Assembly (NCBI RefSeq): GCF_032108445.1
Contig: NZ_CP134876.1
Span: 558,001-622,000 of the forward strand
Direction of reading: 5' to 3'
DNA: 64,000 nucleotides
Source of the DNA: Micromonospora halotolerans
Lineage (GTDB): Bacteria > Actinomycetota > Actinomycetes > Mycobacteriales > Micromonosporaceae
Under the pieces are notes generated by a model. It was given only the letters and a program-made list of their open reading frames with translations. It was not told the DNA's origin and searched no databases. Positions 1 to 8,555 of the stretch are shown here, in pieces. The position numbers and the translations under genes are program-made. How positions within the stretch are numbered: position 1 is the first letter of the stretch; each line of letters opens with the position of its first letter.

Positions 1-541
1 CGAGGTCATGAGCAGCCCGCAGATGGGCAGCTGCCGCGGCCCGCTGTCTCAGGTCGATGTGCACGGTGGCCCGCAGCACCGCGAGCCACCCGCCGGCCAC
101 CAGCAGCCGGCGTTGCTGCGCAAGCGTGACGCGTCCGTCCAGCAGCCGGCCCACATATGCCAGATGCCGCCGTACCAGCGGCAGGAGATCAGCCGGGGCC
201 GTCGTCGGATAGGCACTGGCCAGATCATCGACGCCCTGCTCGATACGGTCGAGCACATCCTTGCCGACGTCGCTGGCCATGACCCTCGCACGCAGCTCGC
301 CGGCCTCAGCAGCATGGTCGATCGGCGCATCGACCATGCCAGCGAGCACGCCTCCGGCATCGAGAACCCGATCCAGGTGGCGCGCGGTGTCGGCGGTCGG
401 AGCCTTGACCCCCGTCTCCAGCTCGTGCAGGTGGCTCTTACTCCGATGGGCGAGCTGCCCGAGCGACCGAAGCGACAGACCCCGTCGCTCCCGAAACCCA
501 CGCAGAGCTACGCCGAAGCGCGGGTCGACGAATGAAGCCAT
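1..541 (-). CDS. XRE-family helix-turn-helix regulator, 3' end beyond window
   Basis: The frame opens at ATG 541-539 and stays open to the window edge, so about 180 N-terminal residues are visible and the C-terminus is missing. Residues 10-50 form a lambda-Cro/XRE helix-turn-helix (FRERRGLSLRSLGQLAH, then SKSHLHELETG). After it comes an alpha-helical segment like the TPR-like sensor half of actinomycete XRE regulators. No RBS is obvious. The gene reads leftwards, away from the integrative element remnant, so it may be the last gene of the element or chromosomal. Its target is unknown. HTH assignment is confident; the overall family is inferred. Confidence 0.75.
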   Translation of the reverse strand, partial: MASFVDPRFGVALRGFRERRGLSLRSLGQLAHRSKSHLHELETGVKAPTADTARHLDRVLDAGGVLAGMVDAPIDHAAEAGELRARVMASDVGKDVLDRIEQGVDDLASAYPTTAPADLLPLVRRHLAYVGRLLDGRVTLAQQRRLLVAGGWLAVLRATVHIDLRQRAAAAAHLRAAHDL

Positions 542-1153
542 ACGCCGCTCCAAGCTGAAGGGTCAGGCGGACTCACCCGGCCGCAATACGGCAAGCCACC
601 GATGTCGACGGTACCCCGATAGCCAGCGCACCGATGACCCCTCGCTTGTAAGTTCTGGGCGCTCCGCCCGGCGGAGTCCGTACACGTCCGCGACCTCGGG
701 CAAGTGTCCGCGCTCGGCAGCCGGCGACTGCCCTCGTCCCGGCCAGTTGCTGTCAGCACTGCTGTCGGCGCTGCTGCCGCACACGGCTCTATCTGGTCGC
801 CGCCACACGGCCCAGGCGGCCTAGATTCGGTCCAGTGGGGGATTCCCGTGTCGGCCAGCGACCGTCGGCATGGAAGGTGCTTCGACCTTTGGATAGGTCC
901 TTGCGGCGGTGTTAGGAGCCGCCTGAGTCCTCTCCGCCGAAGTGGGGGCGCCCGCTGATGCCGCCTGTCGTAGTCCCTCGTTGACTCGTCCAGCAAGCGC
1001 GCCTCAGCCCTGGCGTCGCGTCCGTCATCACTGGCGGCTCGTTCTATGATGAAGTGGGACTTAAGGCGGACTCCGCACGTCGCGGTGTCGGTCTCTGCCG
1101 ATGATCGCTGACCAGCGAATCTGCAGGTCGCTGACAGCGGTGACGGATCAAAG
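542..1153. other. Intergenic stretch without a credible gene
   Basis: About 600 bases lie between the divergent XRE regulator and the alarmone synthetase gene. The open frames here have arginine/serine/proline-rich translations with no domain and no good ribosome binding site. I looked for a second copy of the tRNA-Val 3' end that could mark the other end of the integrated element and saw none. The region probably holds the promoters of the two flanking genes. Confidence 0.5.
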
Positions 1154-2383
1154 GTGCCCAGGGATGACCTAGACCGGGGAAGCGGAATCACCTATGATTC
1201 GAGCTTTAGACAAGCGGTCTTGGAGCTTTGGATGACTCAGGTAGCCGCCGATGACTGGGAAGCTGAGTATCGCGCCGCACGCGGCACATACGAAGCATTC
1301 AGCTTACGCCTTCAATCTCTGATTATTGATCTACTTGAAGACGCTAAAATTGATGTTATTCAAGTCGAGGCTCGCGCCAAGGACGTGGATAGCTTCGTCG
1401 AGAAGATTGGACGGAAGGGTGCAAAGTACGAGAATCCAATTGAGGAAATTACGGATCTCGTCGGCCTGAGGATCATCACCTATTACCTTGAAGATGTTGT
1501 CCGAGTAGGTGAAATTCTTAAGGCCCAGTTTGTGATTGACGAGTCAAACTCGGTCGACAAGGCCGCAGGATTCGATCCCGACCGATTCGGCTACACCTCG
1601 GTACATTACGTGCTAGGACTTGCTCCTGCCCGTGGCGAGTTAGCTGAATGGCGACCGTTCAAGGGAATCCGTGCTGAGATTCAGGTTCGAACCGCGCTAC
1701 AGCACGCTTGGGCAGCCGTCAACCATAAGCTTGATTATAAATCGACAACCGAAGCCCCGGCAAAGCTTAGGCGGCGGCTGTTTCGCCTCAGTGCACTGTT
1801 TGAGCTTGCCGATGAGCAGTTTTCTGAGCTGCGCGATGAGCGCGAGCGGATTTCGTCTCAGTATGAGGGTGAGGTGCGCGAAGGGCACCTGGAGATTCCT
1901 CTCAATGAAGCATCCCTGCTCGCCTATCTAAGCGACAGTGATACTATTAGCGCGTTCACTGAACGGCTTCGTCAGCTAGAAGCAACCGTCAGGATGCATG
2001 ACGAAAAGCGGATGGCAAGAGACCGCAGGGATCTCCTTGAGGTCCTGGATCTTTATAACATTGAAACCGTGGCCGAACTTGACAAGTACATCAAGTCTGA
2101 CATCTTTCCCCATATGAGCATACCTCCCTACACTGGATATGCAACCAGCGTGCCAGACTGGCTGACGGCATACATCCTCATAGACAAGAAAGCAAGCAAA
2201 GAAACCGTTGTTGCTATCTACACCGAGGCGGTCTGGGACAAGCTTTCGAGAGCCGGAAAGATTTGGCACGAAAAGAAGCGGCAGAACGTCACCCGGAAAG
2301 CTGCACGGCCATCCCGTATGCCATCGACCCGCCCTCCTGGGGAGCGGGCCGCCGCCCGACCCGCCACGTCAAGCGGACATTGA
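1154..2383 (+). CDS. RelA/SpoT-domain (p)ppGpp synthetase-like protein, element cargo
   Basis: The product, up to 409 aa, has a RelA/SpoT synthetase domain at about residues 50-200. Visible motifs are a basic ATP-site helix (RAKDVDSFVEKIGRK), DLVGLRI with the metal-binding Asp near 101, YTSVHYVLGL, and EIQVRT followed by HAWAAVNHKL. No HD hydrolase, TGS or ACT domain is present, so it is a small alarmone synthetase rather than a housekeeping Rel. The C-terminal 200 residues (charged helices, then about 320-370 around IFPHMSIPPYTGY) are unrecognised. Codons are clearly AT-richer than the neighbours. The last 30 or so codons turn GC-rich and proline-rich as the frame runs into the remains of the rep gene, so the native C-terminus may be near 2290. 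Start is GTG 1154 or ATG 1232. Members can be housekeeping, toxic or anti-phage; which applies here is unknown. Confidence 0.8.
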   Translation: MPRDDLDRGSGITYDSSFRQAVLELWMTQVAADDWEAEYRAARGTYEAFSLRLQSLIIDLLEDAKIDVIQVEARAKDVDSFVEKIGRKGAKYENPIEEITDLVGLRIITYYLEDVVRVGEILKAQFVIDESNSVDKAAGFDPDRFGYTSVHYVLGLAPARGELAEWRPFKGIRAEIQVRTALQHAWAAVNHKLDYKSTTEAPAKLRRRLFRLSALFELADEQFSELRDERERISSQYEGEVREGHLEIPLNEASLLAYLSDSDTISAFTERLRQLEATVRMHDEKRMARDRRDLLEVLDLYNIETVAELDKYIKSDIFPHMSIPPYTGYATSVPDWLTAYILIDKKASKETVVAIYTEAVWDKLSRAGKIWHEKKRQNVTRKAARPSRMPSTRPPGERAAARPATSSGH

Positions 2384-3328
2384 CGCCCGTACGGGCGCTG
2401 GCGGGTCGGGCGGTGGTCTGCTCGGCTTGCCCGGGTCGATGGCAGGCGGGATGGCTCACCGCAACCACCTACGGCCTCCGGCAAGGTCCGCTGGGTGCCG
2501 CCCGTGCGGGTGTCCCACGGCAAGGTCGCCGAAGTGCAGCGCCGGGCCGCGGTGCACTTCCACGTTCTGCTACGCCTCGACGGCGTCGACCCCGACGACC
2601 CGGACGCTCTCGTGCCGCCGCCGGCCGGCACCACCGTCGACGACCTGGAAGGGGCGGTCCGCGTCGCCGCCCGGCAGATCACGGTCACCACGCCCTCGCA
2701 CTCCGACCAGCCCGAAGGGTGGCTGATCGCCTGGGGCGAGCAGGTTGACGTCCGGCGCATCAACACCGCCGACGGCGAGCTGACCGACGACAAGGTCGCC
2801 TCCTACCTCGCCAAGTACGCCACCAAGGCCACCGAAGCCACCGGCCAGTGCTCCACCCGGCTCACCCCGGCCACGATCGACGACTACGCCGACCCCGAAG
2901 GCGACCACCTCGCCCGCCTCATCGACGCCTGCGGGCACCTCGGCAGGCCCACCCACACTGACACGGCCAGCGGCGCCGCAACCGCCGACGACCGTCAAGA
3001 CAGCCTTGACACCAAACCCAACATCTACGGCGGCTTGCGCCGCTGGGCGCACATGCTCGGCTACGGCGGCCACTTCCTCACCAAAGCCCGCCGCTACTCC
3101 GTCACCTTCGCACTGCTCCGCGACACCCCCGCCAATTACCGCCGCACCGACGATGACGAAAGCGCCGACACGATCACTGTCGGCACCCGGACCTACATCG
3201 GGTCCGGCTGGCTCACCGAAGGTGATGCCCTGCTCGCGAACACCGCCGCCCGACAGCGACGTGAGAGCAGGCGCATCGGTCGGGAAGAACTCGCCTACGA
3301 AGCGTGGCTTGCCGGGGCCGCCGCATGA
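2384..3328 (+). pseudogene. Replication initiator (RepSA/pSAM2 type), N-terminally truncated
   Basis: The frame opens after TGA 2381-2383 and reads through GTG 2495 to TGA 3326-3328. From about 2470 it matches the C-terminal half of actinomycete integrative-element replication initiators: SHGKVAEVQRRAAVHFHVLL, the conserved YLAKYATKATE, GLRRWAHMLGYGGHFLTKA and RRYSVTFALLR. Intact homologues run to about 450-550 residues and carry Cys-rich and rolling-circle motifs upstream; here these are gone and the alarmone-synthetase gene abuts the break. The stop overlaps the excisionase start (ATGA), keeping the rep-xis-int order. A shortened protein from GTG 2495 could be made but is unlikely to initiate replication. 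Confidence 0.75.
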
Positions 3329-3522
3329 GCCGAGACCTCACCCCGCGCCGGTACTCGCCCGCCGAGGTCGCCGCTCTGCTCGGCTTCGGTATTTCCAAGG
3401 TCAAGGTGAAGATCGCCACCGGCGAGCTGCGCTCCATCAAGGATGGCAAGTACCGCCGCATCCTTCCCGAATGGGTCGACGACTACATCCGCGAACAGGT
3501 CGAACGTCAGGAGGCTGCCTGA
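3325..3522 (+). CDS. Excisionase-like HTH protein (Xis)
   Basis: A 65-residue protein starting at ATG 3325, which overlaps the rep stop by four bases. It is a winged-helix DNA-binding protein of the MerR/excisionase type: YSPAEVAALLGFGISKVKVK forms the helix-turn-helix, followed by IATGELRSIKDGKYRRI and the family-typical LPEWVDDYIREQ. Its stop overlaps the integrase ATG by one base. Such proteins steer the integrase toward excision of integrative elements. It is apparently intact, unlike rep and int on either side. Confidence 0.85.
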   Translation: MSRDLTPRRYSPAEVAALLGFGISKVKVKIATGELRSIKDGKYRRILPEWVDDYIREQVERQEAA

Positions 3523-4739
3523 TGCCCGGACGCGCACGAGCCAACGGCGAAGGCTCCATCTTCCCCTACCGCAACGGCTACGCCGCCTACGTCTGGGTCA
3601 CCAAGCCCGACGGCAAGCGCACCCGCAAGTACGTCTACGGCAAGACCCGCGAAGCCGTCTACGACAAGTGGATCAAGCTGCACCAGCAGGCCAAGGCCGG
3701 ACCCGTGGCGACCAGCGTCCCGACGGTCGGCAGCTTGCTCACCTGGTGGCTGGCCGAGATCATCCAGCCGAACCGGGCACCCTTGACGTACGCGACCTAC
3801 GAGACGTTCGTCCGCCGCTACATTGCCCCCTTTCTCGGGGCCAAGCGGCTCGACCGCCTCCAGTCGCGCGACGTGCAGACCTGGATCAACCAGGTGGCCC
3901 GCACCTGCCAGTGCTGCGCCTAGGGCAAGGACGCCGCCCGGCCGAAGCACAAGCGGCGCTGCTGTGCGGTCGGCCGCTGCTGCCAGGCCGTCCCGTCGAT
4001 GCGGACGGTCAGCGACATCCGGGCTGCGCTGCGGGCCGCCCTCACCCACGCCCAGGCCGAAGACCTCATCGCCAAGAATCCGGCCGTGCCGGTCACTCTG
4101 GCCACGGTCCGCCGCCGCCGGGGCAAGTCCTGGTCTAGCGACGAGGCGCGGAAGGTCCTGGAGTCCGCCAGAGCAGACGAGGACCCCTCTACGCCGCCTA
4201 CGCCCTGGTCCTCGTCACCGGCCTACGCAAGGGCGAGGCCCTCGGACTGACGTGGGAAGACGTCGACCTCGACGCCGGAGAGCTGACCATCGGCCGGCAA
4301 CTGCAACGCGTGCGCGGGCAACTCCTGCACCGCGACACCAAGACCCAGGCGTCCGACGCCACCCTCCCCGCCCGACATATGCCTGACCGCCCTCAAGCTG
4401 CGACAAGAACAACGTGACGAGGCCCGAGCAACAGCCGGCAACGCGTGGCACGAAACCGGACTTGTATTCACCACCCGCTATGGCACACCCATCGAGCCGC
4501 GCAACTTCCAGCGCTCCTGGCAGACGCGGTGCGACAAGGCGGGGGTCAAGCCAATCACGGTGCACGACGCCCGCCGTACCTGCGCCACGCTCCTGGCCGA
4601 CCTCGACGTCCACCCCAGAGTCGCCATGCAGGTGCTCCGGCACGCCCGGTTCTCGGTAACGATGGAGATCTACACCCAGGTCTCATCGAAGGCGACGAGA
4701 GAAGCATTGAAGCGTCTCGGCGATTCACTCGGCCATTGA
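3522..4739 (+). pseudogene. Tyrosine integrase, broken by one nonsense and two frameshift lesions
   Basis: Homology-like reading starts at ATG 3522 (SAM-like core-binding domain with GSIFPYRNGYAAYVW and LTWWLAEIIQPNRAPLTY) and ends at TGA 4737-4739. The first lesion is TAG at 3921-3923, most simply CAG to TAG inside a Cys-rich loop. The second, near 4190, is one base short in a C run: restoring it gives DPLYAAYALVLVTGLRKGEALGLTWEDVDLD across the catalytic Arg region. The third, near 4367, appears two bases short, and the frame then returns to phase 0, reading FTTRYGTPIEPRNFQ, HDARRTCATLL, LRHARFSVTMEIYTQVS with the catalytic HxxR and Tyr. The two deletions sum to three bases, so the original phase is restored. 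The gene lies directly beside the 3' end of tRNA-Val, as for tRNA-integrating elements. The element is probably immobile unless helped in trans. Confidence 0.85.
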
Positions 4740-4775
4740 GCACCGCTGCTGTACTTAGCTGCAGTACGACAGCAG

Positions 4776-4809
4776 AAAGGCCACCTCCCGAAGCCGGGAA
4801 GTGGCCTTT
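4776..4809. terminator. Strong hairpin between integrase and tRNA-Val
   Basis: AAAGGCCACCTCCCG pairs with CGGGAAGTGGCCTTT across a four-base loop, with one A-C mismatch. T-runs flank both sides, so it can stop transcription in both directions. A weaker inverted repeat (CTGCTGTACT with AGTAC/AGCAG) lies just upstream at 4745-4775. Confidence 0.75.
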
Positions 4810-4817
4810 GACATGCG

Positions 4818-4889
4818 TGGGCGATACTGGGATCGAACCAGTGACCTCTTCGGTGTGAACGAAGCGCTCTCCCGCTGAGCTAATCGCCC
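4818..4889 (-). tRNA. tRNA-Val (CAC anticodon), integration site of the element
   Basis: Read on the minus strand, GGGCGAT at 4889-4883 pairs with ATCGCCC at 4825-4819, with A at 4818 as discriminator base. The D-arm has AGCTCAGCGGGAGAGC, the anticodon stem CTTCG/CGAAG encloses TTCACAC giving CAC, and the T-arm has GGTTCGATCC. CCA is not encoded. The 3' end faces the broken integrase, so the att site is expected to overlap the T-arm/acceptor half. Confidence 0.95.
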
Positions 4890-4939
4890 TCAGCGCCGAT
4901 GACTCTACCTGATCGAGACCGCGGACCAAAAACCGGGTC

Positions 4940-5479
4940 TCAGTGCGTCGCGAGGTAGTGCAGGGCCCGCGCCACGAGGTCGATCCCGAGGCTGTACTTG
5001 AGCGACAGCCACAGCACGACCGACACGAACACCAGCCCGGCGGCCCCCAGGGCGCACCGCACCGGCAGTGACCGGCTGGTCGCCCAGCGCGTCCAGGCGT
5101 TGACGTGGCGGCGGGTGAAGGCGAGCAGCCGCCGCGCCCAGTGGAACTCGACGGCCCAGACGCCGAGGCCGGCGATCACCAGCAGCCAGCCGGGGCCGGG
5201 CAGTGGGATGAGGGCGATGCCGATGGTGACGACGATGGCGCCGAGCAGGCCGATGAAGATCTTGAGGGCGACCCGGCCGGTGGGGTTGGCCCGGATCAGT
5301 TCGAGGGTGGTGTGCAGGCGCCCTCGCCATCCGGTGTGGCGCCGCTCGGCGAGAGCGGTCCTCGGACCCCCTTCGACAGGCACCTCGTACCCCCGCCTTT
5401 TGGCTGCTCGGGCCGCACCTTTCGGTGGGCCGGCCGTGGTCCTCGCTTCCACCGAGGAACCCCTCGTGACCATTTCCAC
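4940..5479 (-). CDS. PGPGW-motif transmembrane protein (TIGR02611-like)
   Basis: A 179-residue membrane protein from ATG 5479, with GGGGGTGG as ribosome binding site. After a basic N-terminal tail of about 65 residues come paired hydrophobic helices separated by PLPGPGWLLVIAGLGVWAVE, the signature of the PGPGW / TIGR02611 family, and two further helices near the C-terminus. The biochemical role of the family is not established. It is transcribed toward the tRNA and is a normal chromosomal gene, which marks the right limit of the integrated DNA. ATG 5473 is an alternative start. Confidence 0.85.
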   Translation of the reverse strand: MEMVTRGSSVEARTTAGPPKGAARAAKRRGYEVPVEGGPRTALAERRHTGWRGRLHTTLELIRANPTGRVALKIFIGLLGAIVVTIGIALIPLPGPGWLLVIAGLGVWAVEFHWARRLLAFTRRHVNAWTRWATSRSLPVRCALGAAGLVFVSVVLWLSLKYSLGIDLVARALHYLATH

Positions 5480-5746
5480 CCCCAGTGTCGCCCGGGACCG
5501 TCACCCCTGCTGAGGACTGGACGTTACCGGAGTAAGTCGACGACTGAACCACCCGTTGCCGGGCGGGATGACGGATCGGGCGGAAGCGGAAATCCTACAA
5601 GAATTTTCATGTTCTCGAAGGCTTTCCGACCCCCTTCCCACCACTGGGTGAAGTCAGCGTATGGCGGAGCGTAGCCAGGAGCAGCACCTGAGTATGGGAA
5701 AAGCGGGACACGCGCGTTCCGCAGCGGTGCCGGGGGGAGAACGTCC

Positions 5747-6178
5747 ATGAGTGTCATCCGACCGACGACCGTAGAGGTCGAGACGTCGCTAAGGCTCGTC
5801 GCGCCTGACGCCACCGCCTTGCCGGTGCGTGCCAGTCTGCGTTACGACCCTGCTGACCCGTATGCGGTCCATGTCCTGTTCCACGCCGAATCCGCCGGCG
5901 GCGAGGCGGTGAGCTGGTCGTTCGCGCGCGAACTGCTGGTCACCGGTCTCGACGAGCCGGCCGGCATCGGCGATGTCCGGGTCTGGCCGTGGGCCACCCC
6001 GCGCGGCGACTTCGTCGCGCTCGCGCTGTCGTCGCCGGACGGCAACGCCCTCTTCGAGGTCCCGCGCAGCGTGCTCGTGCGCTTCCTGCGCCGGACCTAC
6101 GTCGTCGTCCCGCGCGGCCGCGAGGCCGAGCACCTGGACGTCGACACGGCGGTGAACCGGCTGCTCGCCGGTCGCTGA
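5747..6178 (+). CDS. ssgB: SsgA-like sporulation/cell-division protein SsgB
   Basis: A 143-residue protein with the complete SsgA-like (SALP) fold: the N-terminal LRYDPADPYAVHVLFH strand pair, WSFARELLVTGL, the conserved DVRVWPW, and EVPRSVLVRFLRRTYVVVPRG. SsgB is the most conserved SALP; in streptomycetes it marks future septum sites and recruits FtsZ at sporulation-specific division. GGGGGGAG upstream of ATG 5747 is a good ribosome binding site. The gene stands alone, with about 200 bases of upstream control region and a strong terminator after it. Assignment to SsgB rather than another SALP rests on length and overall sequence pattern. Confidence 0.9.
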   Translation: MSVIRPTTVEVETSLRLVAPDATALPVRASLRYDPADPYAVHVLFHAESAGGEAVSWSFARELLVTGLDEPAGIGDVRVWPWATPRGDFVALALSSPDGNALFEVPRSVLVRFLRRTYVVVPRGREAEHLDVDTAVNRLLAGR

Positions 6179-6187
6179 CACGGCACA

Positions 6188-6228
6188 CCCGGGGCCGCGC
6201 GGATCTGCCGAGTCCGCGCGGCCCCGGG
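6188..6228. terminator. Bidirectional terminator between ssgB and the SDR gene
   Basis: A perfect 16-bp stem (CCCGGGGCCGCGCGGA with its complement) around a nine-base loop lies between two convergent stop codons. It serves ssgB on the plus strand and the oxidoreductase on the minus strand. Confidence 0.8.
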
Positions 6229-6249
6229 CCGTCAGTTCCCGGGTACGCC

Positions 6250-7026
6250 TCAGCCGTGCGTGGTGATCCCACCGTCGACCGGGATCACCGCCCCGGTCAG
6301 GTACGCGCCGGCGCGCGACGACAGGTAGATCGCCGTGCCCGCCATGTCCTCGGGGCGGCCGATCCGGCCCAGCGGCACCTGCTGCTCGATGGCGGACCGG
6401 GAGGCCGGGTCGTGCAGCGCGAAGGCCATCATCTTGCTCTCGAACGGCCCGGGCGCGATGGCGTTGACGGTGATCTGCTCGCCGGCGAGCTGGTGGGCGA
6501 GGCTGCGGGTGAGCATGTGCACGGCCGCCTTGGTCGCCGAGTAGGCGTACACCTCCATCCAGGGCACCCGGATGCCGTCGATCGAGCCGATGTTGATCAC
6601 ACGGGCCGGGTCGTCGGGGGTCGCCGCGGCGCGCAGCGCGGGCAGCAGCGCGGTGGTGAGCCGGAAGACGGCCTTGACGTTGACCGCCCACAGCTTGTCG
6701 AACGCGGCCTCCGGGTAGGACTCCAGCGGCGCGCCCCAGGTGGCGCCGGCGTTGTTGACCAGCACGTCGAGCCGGTCGGTGCGGTCCCGCACGGCCTGCG
6801 CCAGCCCGAGCGCGCCCTCGTCGTGGCCCAGGTCGGCGGGGATAGCCTCGCAGTGCCCCTCGGCGGAGAGCTCCTTGGCCACGGTCTCGCAGACGTCGGC
6901 CTTGCGCGAGGAGATGATGACCTTCGCGCCGGCCCGCACGAAACCCCGGGCGATCATCAGGCCGATACCCCGTGAGCCGCCGGTGACCAGCACCGTCTTG
7001 CCTTCGACCGAGAACAGATCCGTCAT
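6250..7026 (-). CDS. Short-chain dehydrogenase/reductase (SDR) oxidoreductase
   Basis: A 258-residue classical SDR. The cofactor motif TGGSRGIG is at residues 14-21, the NNAG motif follows strand 4, the catalytic Ser is in INIGSIDG, and YSATK supplies the Tyr and Lys. The C-terminal GAVIPVDGG is the usual SDR end motif. A basic residue after strand 2 (SSRKAD) suggests NADP(H) preference. The substrate cannot be read from sequence. Start is ATG 7026; an in-frame ATG six bases upstream is possible. It is divergent from the AraC regulator next door, which may control it. Confidence 0.88.
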   Translation of the reverse strand: MTDLFSVEGKTVLVTGGSRGIGLMIARGFVRAGAKVIISSRKADVCETVAKELSAEGHCEAIPADLGHDEGALGLAQAVRDRTDRLDVLVNNAGATWGAPLESYPEAAFDKLWAVNVKAVFRLTTALLPALRAAATPDDPARVINIGSIDGIRVPWMEVYAYSATKAAVHMLTRSLAHQLAGEQITVNAIAPGPFESKMMAFALHDPASRSAIEQQVPLGRIGRPEDMAGTAIYLSSRAGAYLTGAVIPVDGGITTHG

Positions 7027-7176
7027 GCCCATCCCATCGCCGGTGTGCGGGGCCGCGGGTCGGTCGGGCGACCCCGGCGCTACCGATCGGTAACCTAACC
7101 GTCCCTGGTCAGTGCCGACAAGCCGGCCGAAACCGTCGAGATGCAACGTGCGCGCCGGGCGGTTACCGTCGGGACG

Positions 7177-8088
7177 ATGGTCACTACCGGTCAGCCCTCC
7201 CCGGCAACCCGCACCGACCTGTCCGCTCGCGTGGACGCCGACGAGATCGTCACCGGTGCGCTCGCCGACCTGGCGCCCGCGTCCGGCTGGTCCCGGCCGG
7301 TCCTGCTCGACGCCGACCTGCTGATCCTGGTCACCCATGGGCACGGCACCGCCGAGCTGGACTTCCGCGCGCTGCCCTGCCGCCCTGGCACGCTGCTGCG
7401 GGCCCGCCCCGGTCAGGTGCTGCGCTGCCTCGGTCCGCAGCTCGACGCGACGGTGGTGCGGTGGGGTCCGGAGACGCTACGCGGCCTGGACGTCGACCCC
7501 GACGCGGTGCCGGCGTACCGGCAGCTCGCCGGCGAGGACGAGGACGCGGTGATCAGCGAGGTGACCCAGCTGGCGGTGGACGCCGACCGGCACGCCGGCA
7601 TCCCGGCCGCGGTGGCGCTGCTGCGCCACCAGCTCGCCGTGCTGCTGCTGCGGTTGAGCCTGCTGCCCGGCACCGGGGAGCGCGCGACGCCGCGGGCCGA
7701 GACGGAGACCTTCCGCCGGCTGTGCCGGGAGGTGGAACGCGGCTACCGGCACACCCGGCGGGTGGAGGACTACGCCGCCCAGCTCGGCTGCTCGGTTCGT
7801 ACCCTCACCCGGGCCTGCCTGGCGGTGACCGGCCGCAGCGCCAAGCAGGTGATCGACGAGCGGGTGGCGTTGCAGGCCAGCCGGCTGCTCGCCGCCACCG
7901 ACGAGCCGATCGCCCGGATCGGCCGGCGGCTCGGCTTCCCCGAGCCGACCAACTTCGGTCGGTTCTTCACCCGGGAGGTGGGGGTGAGCCCCGGTGCCTT
8001 CCGGGCCGCCCGGGAGCAACCACTGCCCGTCCGCATGGTGCGCCCTCGCCCGCCCGCCGACTCCCCCGCCCCCGCCGGGCGGGCATGA
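7177..8088 (+). CDS. AraC-family transcriptional regulator with cupin-like N-terminus
   Basis: About 303 residues from ATG 7177; a further in-frame ATG lies at 7141. The N-terminal half resembles a ligand-binding cupin (LILVTHGHGTAELDF, then PGTLLRARPGQVLR). The C-terminal 100 residues hold two HTH motifs: VEDYAAQLGCSVRTLTRAC, and IARIGRRLGFPEPTNFGRFF with the AraC hallmark F..FF..E.G.SP..FR. It is divergent from the SDR gene and seven bases upstream of the Rrf2 gene. Effector and targets are unknown; control of the neighbouring SDR is the simplest guess. Confidence 0.88.
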   Translation: MVTTGQPSPATRTDLSARVDADEIVTGALADLAPASGWSRPVLLDADLLILVTHGHGTAELDFRALPCRPGTLLRARPGQVLRCLGPQLDATVVRWGPETLRGLDVDPDAVPAYRQLAGEDEDAVISEVTQLAVDADRHAGIPAAVALLRHQLAVLLLRLSLLPGTGERATPRAETETFRRLCREVERGYRHTRRVEDYAAQLGCSVRTLTRACLAVTGRSAKQVIDERVALQASRLLAATDEPIARIGRRLGFPEPTNFGRFFTREVGVSPGAFRAAREQPLPVRMVRPRPPADSPAPAGRA

Positions 8089-8095
8089 TGGCAGT

Positions 8096-8551
8096 GTGCA
8101 GATCTCCGCGCGCGGCGACTACGCGGTCCGGGCCGCTCTGAGCCTGGCCACCGCGTACCCCACCCTGGTGTCCACCCAGGCCATCGCGGCCGAGCAGGAC
8201 ATGCCCCGCAAGTTTCTCGAGGCGGTCCTGGCCGACCTGCGCCGGGCCGGCGTCGTCCGGGCCCAGCGCGGCGCCGAGGGCGGCTACACTCTGGCCCGCC
8301 CGCCGCGCGACATCACCATCGGGCAGATCCTGCGCGCCGTCGACGGCCCCCTCGCCGGGGTGCGCGGGCTGCGCCCCGAGGAGACGCATTACGAGGGCGC
8401 GGCGGAGAACCTGCCCCGGCTCTGGGTGGCCGTCCGGGCCGCCGTCCGGCAGGTGGTGGACGAGGTGAGCCTGGCCGAGATGGCCAGCGGGAAGCTCCCG
8501 GGGCACGTCCGCAAGCTGATCGCCCGCCCCGACGCCTGGGAGCCCCGCTGA
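8096..8551 (+). CDS. Rrf2-family regulator without Fe-S cysteines
   Basis: A 151-residue protein from GTG 8096. The N-terminal winged helix (SARGDYAVRAALSLA, then DMPRKFLEAVLADLRRAGVVRAQRG, and GGYTLARPPRDITIGQILRAVDGPL) is typical of Rrf2/IscR regulators. No cysteine occurs anywhere, so it cannot bind a cluster as IscR, NsrR or RsrR do; that places it with cluster-free members such as CymR, which senses cysteine status. It is convergent with, and four bases from the end of, a sulfur-type ABC/monooxygenase operon, so a role in sulfur control is a reasonable but unproven inference. Confidence 0.85.
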   Translation: MQISARGDYAVRAALSLATAYPTLVSTQAIAAEQDMPRKFLEAVLADLRRAGVVRAQRGAEGGYTLARPPRDITIGQILRAVDGPLAGVRGLRPEETHYEGAAENLPRLWVAVRAAVRQVVDEVSLAEMASGKLPGHVRKLIARPDAWEPR

Positions 8552-8555
8552 CGCC

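Noticed and set aside
508..1191. Long minus-strand frame opposite the alarmone-synthetase promoter
   Set aside because: Translation is Arg/Ser/Pro-rich without domains and lacks a ribosome binding site; codon-position bias does not fit a gene.
1..4889. Second att copy of the tRNA-Val 3' end within the window
   Set aside because: I found no repeat of the acceptor/T-arm sequence left of the tRNA; the other end must lie outside the window or be lost.
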